Assembly (NCBI RefSeq): GCF_004570345.1
Contig: NZ_SPQM01000106.1
Span: 1-17,320 of the forward strand
Reading direction: 5' to 3'
Origin: Blastococcus sp. CT_GayMR20
GTDB taxonomy: Bacteria > Actinomycetota > Actinomycetes > Mycobacteriales > Geodermatophilaceae
DNA length: 17,320 nucleotides
Shown: positions 1 through 7,734 of the stretch, piece by piece
How positions within the stretch are numbered: position 1 is the stretch's first letter
Layout of the letters: each line of letters starts with the position of its first letter
Translations under genes and position numbers: made by a program
Notes under the pieces: model-generated
Database searches by the model: none
Seen by the model: only the letters and a program-made list of their open reading frames with translations
Told to the model about the DNA's origin: nothing

Positions 1-365
1 TCGTACATGTGCGGCAGCGCGCCGCGGACCAGCCGGAACGGGGCCTCCAGCATCAGCCGCAGGATGTAGGAGAAGCGGTCGACGGGGAACTCGTGCAGCG
101 GGGCCACGTGCTGCAGGCCGGCGTTGTTCACCAGGATGTCCACGGCCAGGTCGAGCGCGTCGACCGCCGCCAGGTCCGACAGGTCGACGGCTACGGCGGT
201 CCCGCCCACCGAGGCCGCGACGGCCTTCGCGGCCTCGGCGTCGCGGTCGACCACGACGACGTCCGCACCGCCCTCGGCCAGGCGCAGCGCGCAGGCGCGG
301 CCGATCCCGGACGCCCCGCCCGTGATCAACGCACGTCGTCCGAGCAGGGGTCCGGCAGCAGCCAT
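1..365 (-). CDS. Short-chain dehydrogenase/reductase, 3-hydroxybutyrate dehydrogenase-like (C-terminus beyond window)
   Basis: The first 121 residues of an NAD(P)-dependent short-chain dehydrogenase read on the minus strand from an ATG at 365; the rest lies outside the window. The Rossmann glycine motif TGGASGIG is at residues 15-22, an acidic stretch (VVVVDRD) that favours NAD over NADP ends the second strand, and NNAG sits at about residues 78-81. The segment after NNAG (LQHVAPLHEFP) closely resembles D-3-hydroxybutyrate dehydrogenases, which interconvert 3-hydroxybutyrate and acetoacetate in the cytosol. The catalytic Ser-Tyr-Lys residues are not in view, so activity cannot be judged. The gene stands alone downstream of the small acidic genes, separated by about 90 bp with two dyads (385-402 and 431-450). 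The SDR family assignment is firm; the substrate is inference. Confidence 0.85.
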   Translation of the reverse strand, partial: MAAAGPLLGRRALITGGASGIGRACALRLAEGGADVVVVDRDAEAAKAVAASVGGTAVAVDLSDLAAVDALDLAVDILVNNAGLQHVAPLHEFPVDRFSYILRLMLEAPFRLVRGALPHMY

Positions 366-430
366 GAGGCGCAGGCTATGGCCTGTGTGGCCGGGACCAC
401 ACGGTCGGGCCGCACATGCCAGCCCATCGA

Positions 431-450
431 GGTGTGGTGGCCACCTACAC
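431..450 (-). terminator. Hairpin after the 55-residue protein gene
   Basis: GGTGGCCACC (436-445) is a perfect 10-bp palindrome. With one bulged base the symmetry extends outward to GGTGT/ACACC. On the minus strand it lies 5 nt after the stop codon of the 456-623 gene. There is no T-run, so termination is only a suggestion; it could instead be an operator for the downstream dehydrogenase gene. A second dyad (GTGTGG/CCACAC, 385-402) lies nearer that gene. Confidence 0.3.
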
Positions 451-455
451 CGCGG

Positions 456-623
456 TCAGTCGGGCTCGTTGCCCGGCCGCACGATGCCGTCGTCCTTCTG
501 GGCGTCGTCGTCGGTGGTGAGCGTGACGTCTCCCGGCTCCGCGTCGCCGGTCTGGTCGTCGGCGACCGGTCCGTCGGTGGTGTCGGGGGACTCGCGGTAG
601 CCGGTGGGGTCTGACTCGCTCAT
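456..623 (-). CDS. Small acidic hypothetical protein (55 aa)
   Basis: This 55-residue ORF begins MSESDPTGYRE and is rich in Asp, Thr, Gly and Pro, with no predicted helix, membrane segment or cysteine; it is probably intrinsically disordered. An in-frame start 54 bp further upstream exists (677), but it would overlap the 631-849 gene, and the ATG at 623 leaves a tidy 7-bp gap. That spacing suggests cotranscription with the 631-849 gene. I do not recognise a family. It belongs to a class of short, acidic, Pro/Asp/Glu-rich ORFs seen repeatedly in this window (631-849, 3343-3507, 4847-4984, 9773-9919). Function unknown. Confidence 0.6.
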   Translation of the reverse strand: MSESDPTGYRESPDTTDGPVADDQTGDAEPGDVTLTTDDDAQKDDGIVRPGNEPD

Positions 624-630
624 GGCGCTG

Positions 631-849
631 TCATGCCCCGCCGGGCGGATCGGCACGCTCGGCGCGAGCGACGTCACTGTCGGCCTTGGCGGGCAGGTCG
701 TCGTCCTGGGCGGAGTCCCGCTCGACGGCCTCGTCCTGCGTGAGCGGCACGTCGTCGAAGGAGTCGGTCCCGGTCGAACTGTTGTCCCCCGTCCCCGAGG
801 CGGTGGGGATGTCCTGCTGGAGCCGGTCGCTGCCCTGCGGGTCGGTCAT
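631..849 (-). CDS. Small acidic hypothetical protein (72 aa)
   Basis: This 72-residue ORF begins with ATG at 849 (MTDPQGSDRLQQ). It is acidic and polar (repeated Asp, Glu, Ser, Thr) and ends in DPPGGA. It has no hydrophobic segment, no cysteine and no recognisable motif, and looks disordered. It precedes the 55-residue acidic gene by 7 bp, suggesting a two-gene unit, and is separated from the upstream fadE5-like gene by a strong hairpin (887-916), so it probably has its own promoter in 850-886. No ribosome binding site stands out. Overlapping frames on both strands are open here, as usual at this GC content, so the call rests on composition and arrangement. Function unknown. Confidence 0.55.
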   Translation of the reverse strand: MTDPQGSDRLQQDIPTASGTGDNSSTGTDSFDDVPLTQDEAVERDSAQDDDLPAKADSDVARAERADPPGGA

Positions 850-886
850 GGGGCACTGATTCCCGCGGCCGAGTCCCGGAAACGGA

Positions 887-916
887 ACGGCCGCCTCCCG
901 TGCGGAAGGCGGCCGT
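887..916 (-). terminator. Strong hairpin downstream of the fadE5-like gene
   Basis: Perfect 10-bp arms ACGGCCGCCT (887-896) and AGGCGGCCGT (907-916) flank a 10-nt loop that can itself pair CC/GG after one mismatch. It begins 18 nt after the acyl-CoA dehydrogenase stop codon. On the minus strand it is followed by a mildly T-rich stretch (TTCCGTTTCC) but no true T-run, which is common for actinobacterial terminators. Confidence 0.6.
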
Positions 917-934
917 CCCAGGTCGGTCGAGGGC

Positions 935-2779
935 TCAGAATGCCGCCTCGTCCACCTCCATCAGCGCGTTGTCGGTGTTCTCGACGATGGCCCGCTCCGA
1001 GGACAGGCGCGGCAGCACCTGGGTCGCGAAGAACCGGGTGGCGGCGAGCTTGCCCTCGTAGAAGTACCGGTCCTTCTCGCTGACGTCGCCCGAGAGCGCG
1101 GCGAGAGCCACCTCGGACTGGCGGATCAGCAGCCACCCGGTGATGAGGTCACCGGCGGCCAGCAGCAGCCGGCTGGTGTTCTGCGCGACCTTGTACAGCG
1201 AGGTCATGTCCTCCTGCGCCGCGGTGAGGTGGCCGAACATCGCGGCCAGCATCCCCTGGACGTCGGACAGGGCGGCGCCGAGCAGCGCCCGCTCCTCCTT
1301 GAGCCGGCCGTTGCCGACCTCGCCCTCGACGGTGGCCTGGATCTGCTCGGCCAGCCAGGTCAGCGCGACCCCGCCGTCCTTGACGATCTTCCGGAAGAAG
1401 AAGTCCTGGCCCTGGATCGCCGTCGTGCCCTCGTAGAGGGTGTCGATCTTGGAGTCCCGGATGTACTGCTCGATGGGGTAGTCCTGCAGATAGCCCGAGC
1501 CGCCCAGGGTCTGCAGCGACTCCGCCGTCAGCAGCTGGGTCGCCCGCTCCGAGCCGAAGCCCTTCACGATCGGCAGCAGCAGGTCGTTGACCCGCTCGGC
1601 CAGGGTGGCCTGCTCGCCGGAGCCCTCGCCGGCGGCCTCGGCCTCGGTGACCTGGTCGCGGAAGCTCGCGGTGTAGAGGTACAGCGCCCGCATGCCCTCG
1701 GCGTAGGCCTTCTGCACCATCAGCGACCGGCGGACGTCCGGGTGGTGGGTGATGGTCACCCGCGGGGCGTCCTTCGTGGTCGCGGTCAGGTCGGCGCCCT
1801 GGACGCGCTTCTTCGCGTAGTCGAGGGCCACCTGGTAGCCGGCCGAGAGGGTCGCGATCGCCTTGGCGCCCACGAACATGCGGGCGTGCTCGATGACCTT
1901 GAACATCTGGGCGATGCCGTCGTGCACCTCGCCGACCAGCCAGCCCTGCGCAGGCACCGGGCCGTCGCCGAAGGTGACCTCGCAGGTCGTGGAGACCTTG
2001 AGACCCATCTTCTTCTCGACATTGGTCACGTAGGCGCCGTTGCGCTCGCCGAGGGCGCCGGTCTCGAGGTCGACGTGGAACTTGGGGACGACGAACAGCG
2101 ACAGGCCCTTGGTGCCGGCCTTCGCGCCCTCGGGGCGGGCCAGGACCAGGTGGATGATGTTGTCGCTGAGGTCGTGCTCGGCCGAGGTGATGAAGCGCTT
2201 CACGCCCGTGATGTGCCAGGAGCCGTCGGGCTGCTGCACGGCCTTGGTGGTGCCGGCGCCGACGTCGGAACCGGCGTCGGGCTCGGTGAGCACCATCGTG
2301 GCGCCCCAGTGGTGGGTGAGCATGAGCTCGGCCAGGCGCTTCTGGTCCGGGGTGCCCAGCTCGTCGAGGATGGCGGCGAAGGCCGCGCCCGAGCCGTACA
2401 TGAAGACGGCGGGGTTCGCGCCGAGGATCATCTCGAAGGCGCCCCAGGTGAGGACGTGCGGAGCGCCGAACCCGCCGAGGTGCTCGGGCAGGTCGAGGCG
2501 GTACCACTCCCCGTCCTCGATGGCCTTGACCGACTTCTTGAACGACTCCGGCAACGTCACCGAGTGGGTGGCCGGGTCGAAGACCGGGGGGTTGCGGTCG
2601 GCGTCGACGAAGGACGCCGCGATGGGGCCCTCGGCCAGCTTGCGGATCTCGCTGAGCACACCGCGGGCGGTGTCGGCGTCCATCTGCTCGAACGGGCCGG
2701 TGCCGAACTTGTCCTTCGTGTCCAGGAACTCGAAGAGGTTGAACTCGAGGTCCCGGAGGTTGGCGGTGTAGTGGCTCAT
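935..2779 (-). CDS. fadE5: Acyl-CoA dehydrogenase, FadE5-like
   Basis: This 614-residue FAD-dependent acyl-CoA dehydrogenase catalyses the first step of beta-oxidation (acyl-CoA to trans-2-enoyl-CoA). Length and sequence match the long FadE5 group of mycobacteria (about 611 residues), which carries a C-terminal extension beyond the usual 380-residue fold. Seen directly: the N-terminus [10 protein letters not shown], a FadE5-like [12 protein letters not shown] at residues 61-72, the flavin/substrate segment [11 protein letters not shown] (164-174), [21 protein letters not shown] (422-442) and [11 protein letters not shown] (446-456). The glutamate at 450 is the expected catalytic base. The C-terminus MEVDEAAF is also typical. 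ATG at 2779 has GGGAG about 10 nt upstream. It is apparently monocistronic, with a repeated palindrome upstream (2822-2856) and a hairpin downstream. Ortholog status is inferred from remembered family sequence, not an alignment. Confidence 0.93.
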   Translation of the reverse strand: MSHYTANLRDLEFNLFEFLDTKDKFGTGPFEQMDADTARGVLSEIRKLAEGPIAASFVDADRNPPVFDPATHSVTLPESFKKSVKAIEDGEWYRLDLPEHLGGFGAPHVLTWGAFEMILGANPAVFMYGSGAAFAAILDELGTPDQKRLAELMLTHHWGATMVLTEPDAGSDVGAGTTKAVQQPDGSWHITGVKRFITSAEHDLSDNIIHLVLARPEGAKAGTKGLSLFVVPKFHVDLETGALGERNGAYVTNVEKKMGLKVSTTCEVTFGDGPVPAQGWLVGEVHDGIAQMFKVIEHARMFVGAKAIATLSAGYQVALDYAKKRVQGADLTATTKDAPRVTITHHPDVRRSLMVQKAYAEGMRALYLYTASFRDQVTEAEAAGEGSGEQATLAERVNDLLLPIVKGFGSERATQLLTAESLQTLGGSGYLQDYPIEQYIRDSKIDTLYEGTTAIQGQDFFFRKIVKDGGVALTWLAEQIQATVEGEVGNGRLKEERALLGAALSDVQGMLAAMFGHLTAAQEDMTSLYKVAQNTSRLLLAAGDLITGWLLIRQSEVALAALSGDVSEKDRYFYEGKLAATRFFATQVLPRLSSERAIVENTDNALMEVDEAAF

Positions 2780-2802
2780 GCGAACTGGGCTCCCGTGCTC
2801 AT
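2776..2802 (-). CDS. Possible 8-codon upstream ORF overlapping the fadE5 start
   Basis: ATG at 2802 opens an 8-codon frame (MSTGAQFA) whose TGA shares the ATGA tetranucleotide with the fadE5 start codon. This is the geometry of translational coupling. It has no obvious ribosome binding site of its own. A frame this short can arise by chance; it is noted because the polyketide synthase gene has the same arrangement. Confidence 0.2.
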   Translation of the reverse strand: MSTGAQFA

Positions 2803-2821
2803 GCGGTGGACGGCGATGTCC

Positions 2822-2856
2822 TACTCACCGGTAACAAACGTTATTACCCACCGGTA
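2822..2856 (-). promoter_or_regulatory. Direct repeat of a palindromic operator upstream of fadE5
   Basis: TACTCACCGGTA (2822-2833) and TACCCACCGGTA (2845-2856) differ at one position and are 23 bp apart, about two helical turns. Each contains the perfect palindrome ACCGGT, and TAC...GTA gives each unit near-dyad symmetry. The AT-rich spacer (AACAAACGTTAT) stands out in this GC-rich DNA. A TAGGAC hexamer on the minus strand (2818-2823) overlaps the proximal copy and could be a -10 element. The layout suits a TetR- or GntR-type lipid regulator; which one is unknown. Confidence 0.5.
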
Positions 2857-2910
2857 GCAACGAGCAAGTCCCGGGACGGTGACACGCCCAGTGCGGGTGA
2901 TGCCGCTGGG

Positions 2911-3294
2911 TCAGCGTTTGCGGCGACGTCCCCGGGCGGAGAGGACGGCGCCGAGCAGTCCGACGACCAGGCCGCCCAGCACGGCGGCGATCAGCAGCGC
3001 GAGGACCAGCGGCGCCTCGATGTCGGCGAAAACGAGGCTGATGTCGACGGTCTGGGTGTTGAACACGACGAACAGCACGAGGACCACGGTCACGAAGAGC
3101 AGCAGGGCCAGGCCCAGGGTGCGGCCGATCGTCCTGCCCGTGTGCCGGGACTTGGCGGCCGGCGGCGCGGAGGGCGCGGGTGCGACGGGACCCGCCGGCG
3201 TGCTCGGAGGCACGGTCGGGCGGTCGCTCCCCGCGGCACCGGGCGTCGGGTCGGTACCGGGGGCGCCGTGCGGGCGAGGATCGGGGGTCGTCAC
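2911..3294 (-). CDS. LapA-domain (DUF1049) membrane protein
   Basis: This 127-residue protein starts at GTG 3294. Residues 1-50 are a Pro/Ala/Thr-rich, probably disordered cytoplasmic tail. Two hydrophobic segments follow at about 58-78 (GRTLGLALLLFVTVVLVLFV) and 94-118, separated by FNTQTVDISLVFADIEAP, the characteristic short loop of the LapA/DUF1049 family. The C-terminus is strongly basic (RGRRRKR), consistent with both ends in the cytoplasm. In Gram-negatives LapA helps control lipopolysaccharide assembly; actinobacterial members have no such substrate and their role is unknown. It lies 131 bp upstream of fadE5 on the same strand, but the operator between them argues against a shared operon. 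No convincing ribosome binding site is visible. Confidence 0.8.
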   Translation of the reverse strand: MTTPDPRPHGAPGTDPTPGAAGSDRPTVPPSTPAGPVAPAPSAPPAAKSRHTGRTIGRTLGLALLLFVTVVLVLFVVFNTQTVDISLVFADIEAPLVLALLIAAVLGGLVVGLLGAVLSARGRRRKR

Positions 3295-3342
3295 GCTGCT
3301 GAGTGTCTCGCCCCGGGGCGCCGTCCGCAGGTCAGCGCGCCG

Positions 3343-3507
3343 TCAGTGCGCGTCGGGCTCGGTCTCGGCCGGCGGGTAGCTGGGGCCGGCGACGCCGCTG
3401 GCCGGGCCGGGCTCGCCGCCCTGCGACTCCGGGTCACCCGGGGGTGCCGCCTCGCTCCCGAGGGGCCGGGCCTCGCGCTCTTCCTCGTCCGGTGTCGGCA
3501 TCGTCAT
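3343..3507 (-). CDS. Small Pro/Glu-rich hypothetical protein (54 aa)
   Basis: ATG at 3507 opens a 54-residue frame (MTMPTPDEEEREARP...) ending in TGA at 3343. About 50 of 54 sense codons end in G or C, matching the neighbouring genes and supporting real coding. It is acidic, rich in Pro, Gly, Glu and Ala, and lacks hydrophobic segments and cysteine; it is probably disordered. It lies 48 bp upstream of the LapA-domain gene on the same strand, so the two may be cotranscribed, and just downstream of the inverted-repeat element at 3532-3598. No known family recognised; function unknown. Confidence 0.5.
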   Translation of the reverse strand: MTMPTPDEEEREARPLGSEAAPPGDPESQGGEPGPASGVAGPSYPPAETEPDAH

Positions 3508-3531
3508 GGGCGGAGTGTGCGGTCACCGTTC

Positions 3532-3598
3532 CAAGATCACCACTGCTCCAGCGGTGTCTCGTCCGACGTGAGGCAACGCGGAAGCAGTGCTGATCTTG
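3532..3598. repeat. Long imperfect intergenic inverted repeat
   Basis: CAAGATCACCACTGCTCC (3532-3549) pairs with GAAGCAGTGCTGATCTTG (3581-3598): 16 of 18 positions match, around a 31-nt loop that can form a further small stem. It fills the gap between two minus-strand genes, starting 14 nt after one stop codon. The arms are less GC-rich than their surroundings. It may be a terminator or a dispersed REP-type palindrome. Confidence 0.6.
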
Positions 3599-3612
3599 CC
3601 GGGTGGCCGCGC

Positions 3613-4038
3613 TCAGTCGGCGAGCGCGGGGCCGGCCTCGTGGCGGGGGTGGCCCGACGTCCGCTCCCGCTGCTTCATGCGGGCCTCGAAGACGTGGCGG
3701 TCGCCGCCGGCCAGCTCGTCCCGTGCGCGCTCGTCGAACGCGCGGAAGGCCGCCCAGTAGCTGGCGTCGAAGTCCTCGACGATCTGGAACGTCCAGCGGT
3801 CGGCGATGACGTTGCGGCCGACCAGGTCGCGGTCGAGGTCGTCGGCGAGCGTCGCGTGCCCCGCCTCGCGGAGCAGGTCGACCGCCTCCTGCAGCACGCG
3901 GTCGGCCTTGCCGGTGAGCTGGTGGAACGCGTACAGGAAGCCGCGCGCCTGGTCGACGGTCTCCAGCGCCTCGGAGAGCTTGCCGAGGCCTTCGACGGTC
4001 GCGTCGTCCAGGTCGGGGCGGGTGCGGTCGGTCGTCAC
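3613..4038 (-). CDS. Conserved actinobacterial hypothetical protein (141 aa)
   Basis: This 141-residue cytosolic protein starts at GTG 4038. It is largely helical: residues 11-63 (DATVEGLGKLSEALETVDQA through LREAGH) look like a long helical pair, followed by a conserved-looking core VGRNVIADRWTFQIVEDFD (73-91), then FRAFDERARDEL and a basic, His-containing tail. It has no catalytic motif, cysteine, signal peptide or membrane segment. The pattern recalls a small protein found across actinobacteria without an assigned function; that is memory, not a search. The gene starts 37 bp after the TetR stop codon on the same strand, so both may be on one transcript, and the long inverted repeat follows its stop. 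Confidence 0.75.
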   Translation of the reverse strand: MTTDRTRPDLDDATVEGLGKLSEALETVDQARGFLYAFHQLTGKADRVLQEAVDLLREAGHATLADDLDRDLVGRNVIADRWTFQIVEDFDASYWAAFRAFDERARDELAGGDRHVFEARMKQRERTSGHPRHEAGPALAD

Positions 4039-4075
4039 CGGCCCATCGTGCGGGGCCGGGAAGGCGTGCGCCCGG

Positions 4076-4711
4076 TCAGCCCTGGTCTTCGGCGATGGAG
4101 ATCAGCCGCTCGGCGAGCTGACGGCCGTGCGAGGCCGGACCATCGGGGCCCAGCAGGCCGCCGGACAGGTACATGCCGTCGATGATGAGGTGGATCTGCG
4201 CGGCGAGGTCGTCACCGGCGCCCGGCACGATCTCGTCGGCGAGCCGCTCGAGGCGCAGGTGCAGCTCGAACTTGTAGTCGGCGGCGGCGCTGCGGGCCGG
4301 GTGCTGCGGGTCGTCGTACTCGCTGCTGACGTTGGTGAAGGGGCAGCCGCGGAAGCCGGTGCGCGTGACGTCGCGCTCGACGGCGTCGACGACCGACAGC
4401 AACGCGGCGCGCGGGTCACCCTCGAGGCGGACGAGCTCGGCGTCGATGAAGGCCAGCACCGTGGCGGCCTTCCGTGCCAGGTAGGCGCCCACCAGGTCGT
4501 CCTTGCTCTTGAAGAGCCGGTAGACCGTCATCTTGCCGAGGCCGGTTTCGCGCACCAGCTCGTCCATCCCGACGCTGCGCGAGCTCCGGCCGGCGAAGAG
4601 TCGTTCGGCGGTGTCGAGCACGATGGCCTGGCGCTCGGCGCGGCTGCGGCGAACCGGGGCCGTGGCGTCGTCGGCGATCTTGAGGGCGGCGGTCACGCAG
4701 CGATGGTGCAC
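4076..4711 (-). CDS. TetR/AcrR family transcriptional regulator
   Basis: This is a 211-residue one-component repressor. The N-terminal DNA-binding domain spans about residues 25-72: RAERQAIVLDTAERLFAGRSS, then the helix-turn-helix (VGMDELVRETGLGKMTVYRLFKSKDDLV). The rest is the variable ligand-binding domain, with FRGCPFTNVSSEYDDPQHPAR (119-139), a pattern typical of one TetR subgroup. The start is uncertain: GTG at 4711 has no good ribosome binding site, and GTG at 4696 (giving 206 aa, beginning VTAALK) has AGAGG rather far upstream. A perfect 9-bp inverted repeat straddles both starts and probably serves as its own operator. Ligand and other targets are unknown; the fadE5 operator is a possible but untested target. 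Confidence 0.9.
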   Translation of the reverse strand: MHHRCVTAALKIADDATAPVRRSRAERQAIVLDTAERLFAGRSSRSVGMDELVRETGLGKMTVYRLFKSKDDLVGAYLARKAATVLAFIDAELVRLEGDPRAALLSVVDAVERDVTRTGFRGCPFTNVSSEYDDPQHPARSAAADYKFELHLRLERLADEIVPGAGDDLAAQIHLIIDGMYLSGGLLGPDGPASHGRQLAERLISIAEDQG

Positions 4712-4722
4712 CTCTGCGTGAC
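4692..4722 (-). promoter_or_regulatory. Probable autoregulatory operator at the TetR start
   Basis: GTCACGCAG (4692-4700) and CTGCGTGAC (4714-4722) are perfect 9-bp inverted arms with a 13-bp spacer, centred on 4707, covering the TetR gene's candidate start codons. Long dyads at the start of a tetR gene usually bind the regulator itself. As RNA it could also hide the start codon in a hairpin. Confidence 0.5.
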
Positions 4723-4787
4723 GGATCAGTTCGCGGCACGCCGAAGATGGTTGCTCTGGGTGACGAGAGACGTCCGGGCTACCCGGG

Positions 4788-4813
4788 ACACCGGGGAGGC
4801 GTGGGGCCGGTGT
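4788..4813 (-). terminator. Hairpin downstream of the 45-residue protein gene
   Basis: ACACCGG (4788-4794) and CCGGTGT (4807-4813) form a perfect 7-bp stem with a 12-nt loop, 33 nt past the stop of the 4847-4984 gene. A smaller CCGGG/CCCGG stem lies nearby at about 4774-4786. No T-run follows. Confidence 0.3.
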
Positions 4814-4846
4814 GGCGACGGAGAGTGACGTCGGTCTGATCCGCCG

Positions 4847-4984
4847 TCAGTTGCGGCGGATGCGGCGGGGATTGGCCAGCATGCGGGCGACCGTGGCGGT
4901 GGTCGCCTCGGGGGTGCGGGACTCCTCGGTCTGCGGGCCCTCGGTGTCGCCGGCCACTCGCGCGTCGTGCTGCGTGTTCTCCAT
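4847..4984 (-). CDS. Small hypothetical protein (45 aa)
   Basis: ATG at 4984 opens a 45-residue frame (MENTQHDARVAGDTEGPQTE...) ending in TGA at 4847. Only two sense codons (CGA, AAT) end in A or T, which strongly suggests real coding. The first two thirds are acidic and Thr/Glu-rich; the last fifteen residues switch to a basic helix-like tail, VARMLANPRRIRRN. This charge asymmetry could suit a nucleic-acid or membrane-surface contact, but no family is recognised. It follows the metal transporter operon on the same strand, separated by a hairpin (5026-5041), so it is probably transcribed separately or by readthrough. Confidence 0.5.
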   Translation of the reverse strand: MENTQHDARVAGDTEGPQTEESRTPEATTATVARMLANPRRIRRN

Positions 4985-5025
4985 GCCCGCCAGCCTGCCC
5001 TCGGGTCACGGGGGGAAACAGCCCT

Positions 5026-5041
5026 GGAGGAGTGATCCTCC
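5026..5041 (-). terminator. Terminator-like hairpin after the metal ABC operon
   Basis: GGAGGA (5026-5031) and TCCTCC (5036-5041) form a perfect 6-bp stem with a 4-nt loop, 37 nt after the permease stop codon. On the minus strand it is followed by AGGGCTGTTTCCCC, a short T-containing tract. This is the most terminator-like structure near the end of the operon. Confidence 0.45.
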
Positions 5042-5078
5042 GCACGAGGGGGTGAGAGGTCGGTCACGTCCGCCCAGG

Positions 5079-5953
5079 TCAGTGCGGGTGGTGGGCGTCC
5101 GCGAGGGGTCGTTCGGCCGGCCGGGGACGGCGTCCGGTGACGCCCAGGACGACGAGCCAGGCGAGCACCGCGAGCGCCACGATGAAGAAGCTCGGCGGCA
5201 GGTCGACCATCGCCGACAGCACCAGGCCGCCCCAGACCGCGACCAGCGCGATGGCCACCGCCAACCCCGCCACACGGAGGGGTCGGGGCGTGAGCCGGAG
5301 GGCTGTGGCGGCCGGCGTCACCACGAGGGCGAACAGGAGCAGCGTGCCGACGACCTGCACGGCCATCGTGATGGTCAGCGCCAGCAGCACGACGAACGCG
5401 ATGCCGAGGGCGCGCACCGGTACGCCGCGCGCCTCGGCGACGTCGGGATCGACCGAGGCGAACACGAGCGGTCGGGCGAGCACGGCGAGCGTGAGCACCA
5501 CGAGCGCGGTGAACGCCGCGTAGACGACCAGCTGCTGGCGGGAGATGGCCAGCAGGTTGCCGAACAGCACCGACGTCGTCGTGCTGGCGTTCGCGCTGGC
5601 CAGGGAGGCGAACAGGACGCCGAGCGCGGTCGCGAGCGCGAGGATGGTGCCCGTCGCCATCTCCCGGTCGGCCACCCGGCGACCGAACAGGCCGATGAGC
5701 AGGCCGCCGGCCACGCAGAAGACCGCCAGGCCGAGCGTGACCGGGGCGCCGACGAGGATCGCACCGGTGGCCCCGGGGAACCCGATGTGGGCCAGGGCGT
5801 GGGCGGCGAAGGCGTTCTGCCGGGTGATCACGAAGTAGCCGAGCAGGCCGGCGGCGATCGCGACCAGGGAGCCGCCGATCAGCGCGTTGCGCATGAACGG
5901 GCTCTGCAGGACCTCGAGCCAGTTCGACTGGAACTCCACCGCGGCGAGGGCGC

Positions 5954-5957
<4 letters not shown>
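5079..5957 (-). CDS. Zinc/manganese ABC transporter permease (ABC-3 family)
   Basis: This 292-residue integral membrane subunit of a metal-ion importer belongs to the ZnuB/MntB type. After a short N-terminus (MSALAAVEFQSNWLEVLQSPFMRNAL) the protein is almost entirely hydrophobic, with about eight membrane segments. HALAHIGFPGATGAIL (residues 53-68) matches the conserved family motif, and the GTLLLFALVVTPAATA segment near residue 205 is the typical late motif. The ATG at 5957 overlaps the ATPase stop by 4 bp (ATGA), which fixes the start and implies translational coupling. Only one permease gene is present, so the transporter is probably a homodimer in the membrane. The C-terminus ends DAHHPH, a possible weak metal-binding tail. 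Confidence 0.93.
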
Positions 5958-6750
<793 letters not shown>

Positions 6751-6754
<4 letters not shown>

Positions 6755-7719
6755 GGCGTCCGGCTGAGTGCGTCGGAGAGCGCCGAGAGCTGAGCGGACT
6801 GCCACGCGACGAACGAACCGTCGAGGTCGACCGGTGATTCCGTCACCTCCACCACCGGCACCCCGGCGTCCTCGGCGGCGGCGCGCAGCTGCTCCGGGAT
6901 GCCGCCGCTGGTCTGGCTGTTGAAGACCAGGACGTCGACGCCGCCGTCGGCGAGCGCGGCCTCGAACTCGGCGAGGTCACCCGGCGCCGGCTCGCTCTCG
7001 TTGCTCGCGGCGCGGCGGTAGCCCTCCGGGGTGGCATCGGTGAGGCCCACGGCCGCAGCCATCCGGTCGAAGACCGTCTCGGTGGCCGCATAGGTGCGGC
7101 CCGAAGCCGACTCCTGCAGCCCTGCGACGAGCGCGGTGTAGGGCTCCAGGTCCGCGGCCCACGCCCTTGCCCGTTGCGCGAAGTGGTCCGCCGCGTCAGG
7201 GGACAGCTCGGTCAGCGCATCAGTGATCGCCGCGGCCGTCCCGGGGACGATCTCGGGGTCGTACCAGAGGTGAGGGTCGGTGGCGGCGTGCCCGGCGTCG
7301 TCGGCATGGTCGTCGGCGTGCTCCCCGGTCTCGAGCCCGGCCACCTCGGCGGCGCTGACGACGACCGGGCCGGAGTCGAGCGTCTCCACCGCCGACTCGG
7401 CCCATCCGTCGTAGTCCGCCCCGTTCACCACGACGAGGTCGGCCTCGGAGAAGGCGGCGAGATCACCCGTGGACGGCTCGAAGTCGTGCGGGTCGACCGC
7501 GCTCGAGGCGACGATCGTCGTCACCGTCCCGCAGTCGCCGACCAGTTCCTCGGCGATCTGCCCCCACTGGGCGACCGACGCGACCACGTCGACCGCCTCG
7601 CCCGGGCAGTTCGCCGTGTCGCCGGCGTTGGTGGTGCGGCCGTCGCCGGATCCCGTACCCCCGCCGCACGCGGCGAGACTGAGCGCGGTCAGGGCCAGGA
7701 CGACGGTACGGCGGTGCAC
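6751..7719 (-). CDS. Zinc/manganese ABC transporter substrate-binding lipoprotein
   Basis: This 322-residue extracytoplasmic binding protein belongs to the cluster A-I (ZnuA/PsaA/AztC) family. GTG at 7719 is chosen because GAGGAG lies 6 nt upstream and the protein then begins with a classic lipoprotein signal, VHRRTVVLALTALSLAAC, with lipidated Cys18. Metal-site candidates are His78 (VDPHDFEPS) and His150 (DPHLWYDP), with Glu214 (ATETVFD) where zinc-specific members usually have a third His. A His/Asp-rich loop (EHADDHADDAGH, about 133-144) precedes the second ligand, typical of zinc binders. The usual acidic fourth ligand is not obvious: the segment reads VFNSQTSG. First gene of the importer operon, directly behind a Zur-like palindrome. 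Zinc is favoured over manganese, but not firmly. Confidence 0.92.
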
Positions 7720-7734
7720 GGTGAGCTCCTCGCT

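Noticed and set aside
1229..2857. 542-codon plus-strand open frame opposite fadE5
   Set aside because: It is the antisense of a clearly recognised acyl-CoA dehydrogenase. Its translation is low-complexity (Leu/Gly/Val/Arg/Asp), as expected from reading GC-rich DNA backwards.
2868..2877. GTCCCGGGAC palindrome upstream of fadE5 as a DosR box
   Set aside because: The half-sites abut without the central 4-bp spacer of a DosR box; a 10-bp GC palindrome is common by chance here.
4712..4846. Possible extra gene between the TetR and 45-residue genes
   Set aside because: Frames here are short, lack ribosome binding sites and contain the 4788-4813 hairpin; it reads as promoter and terminator sequence.
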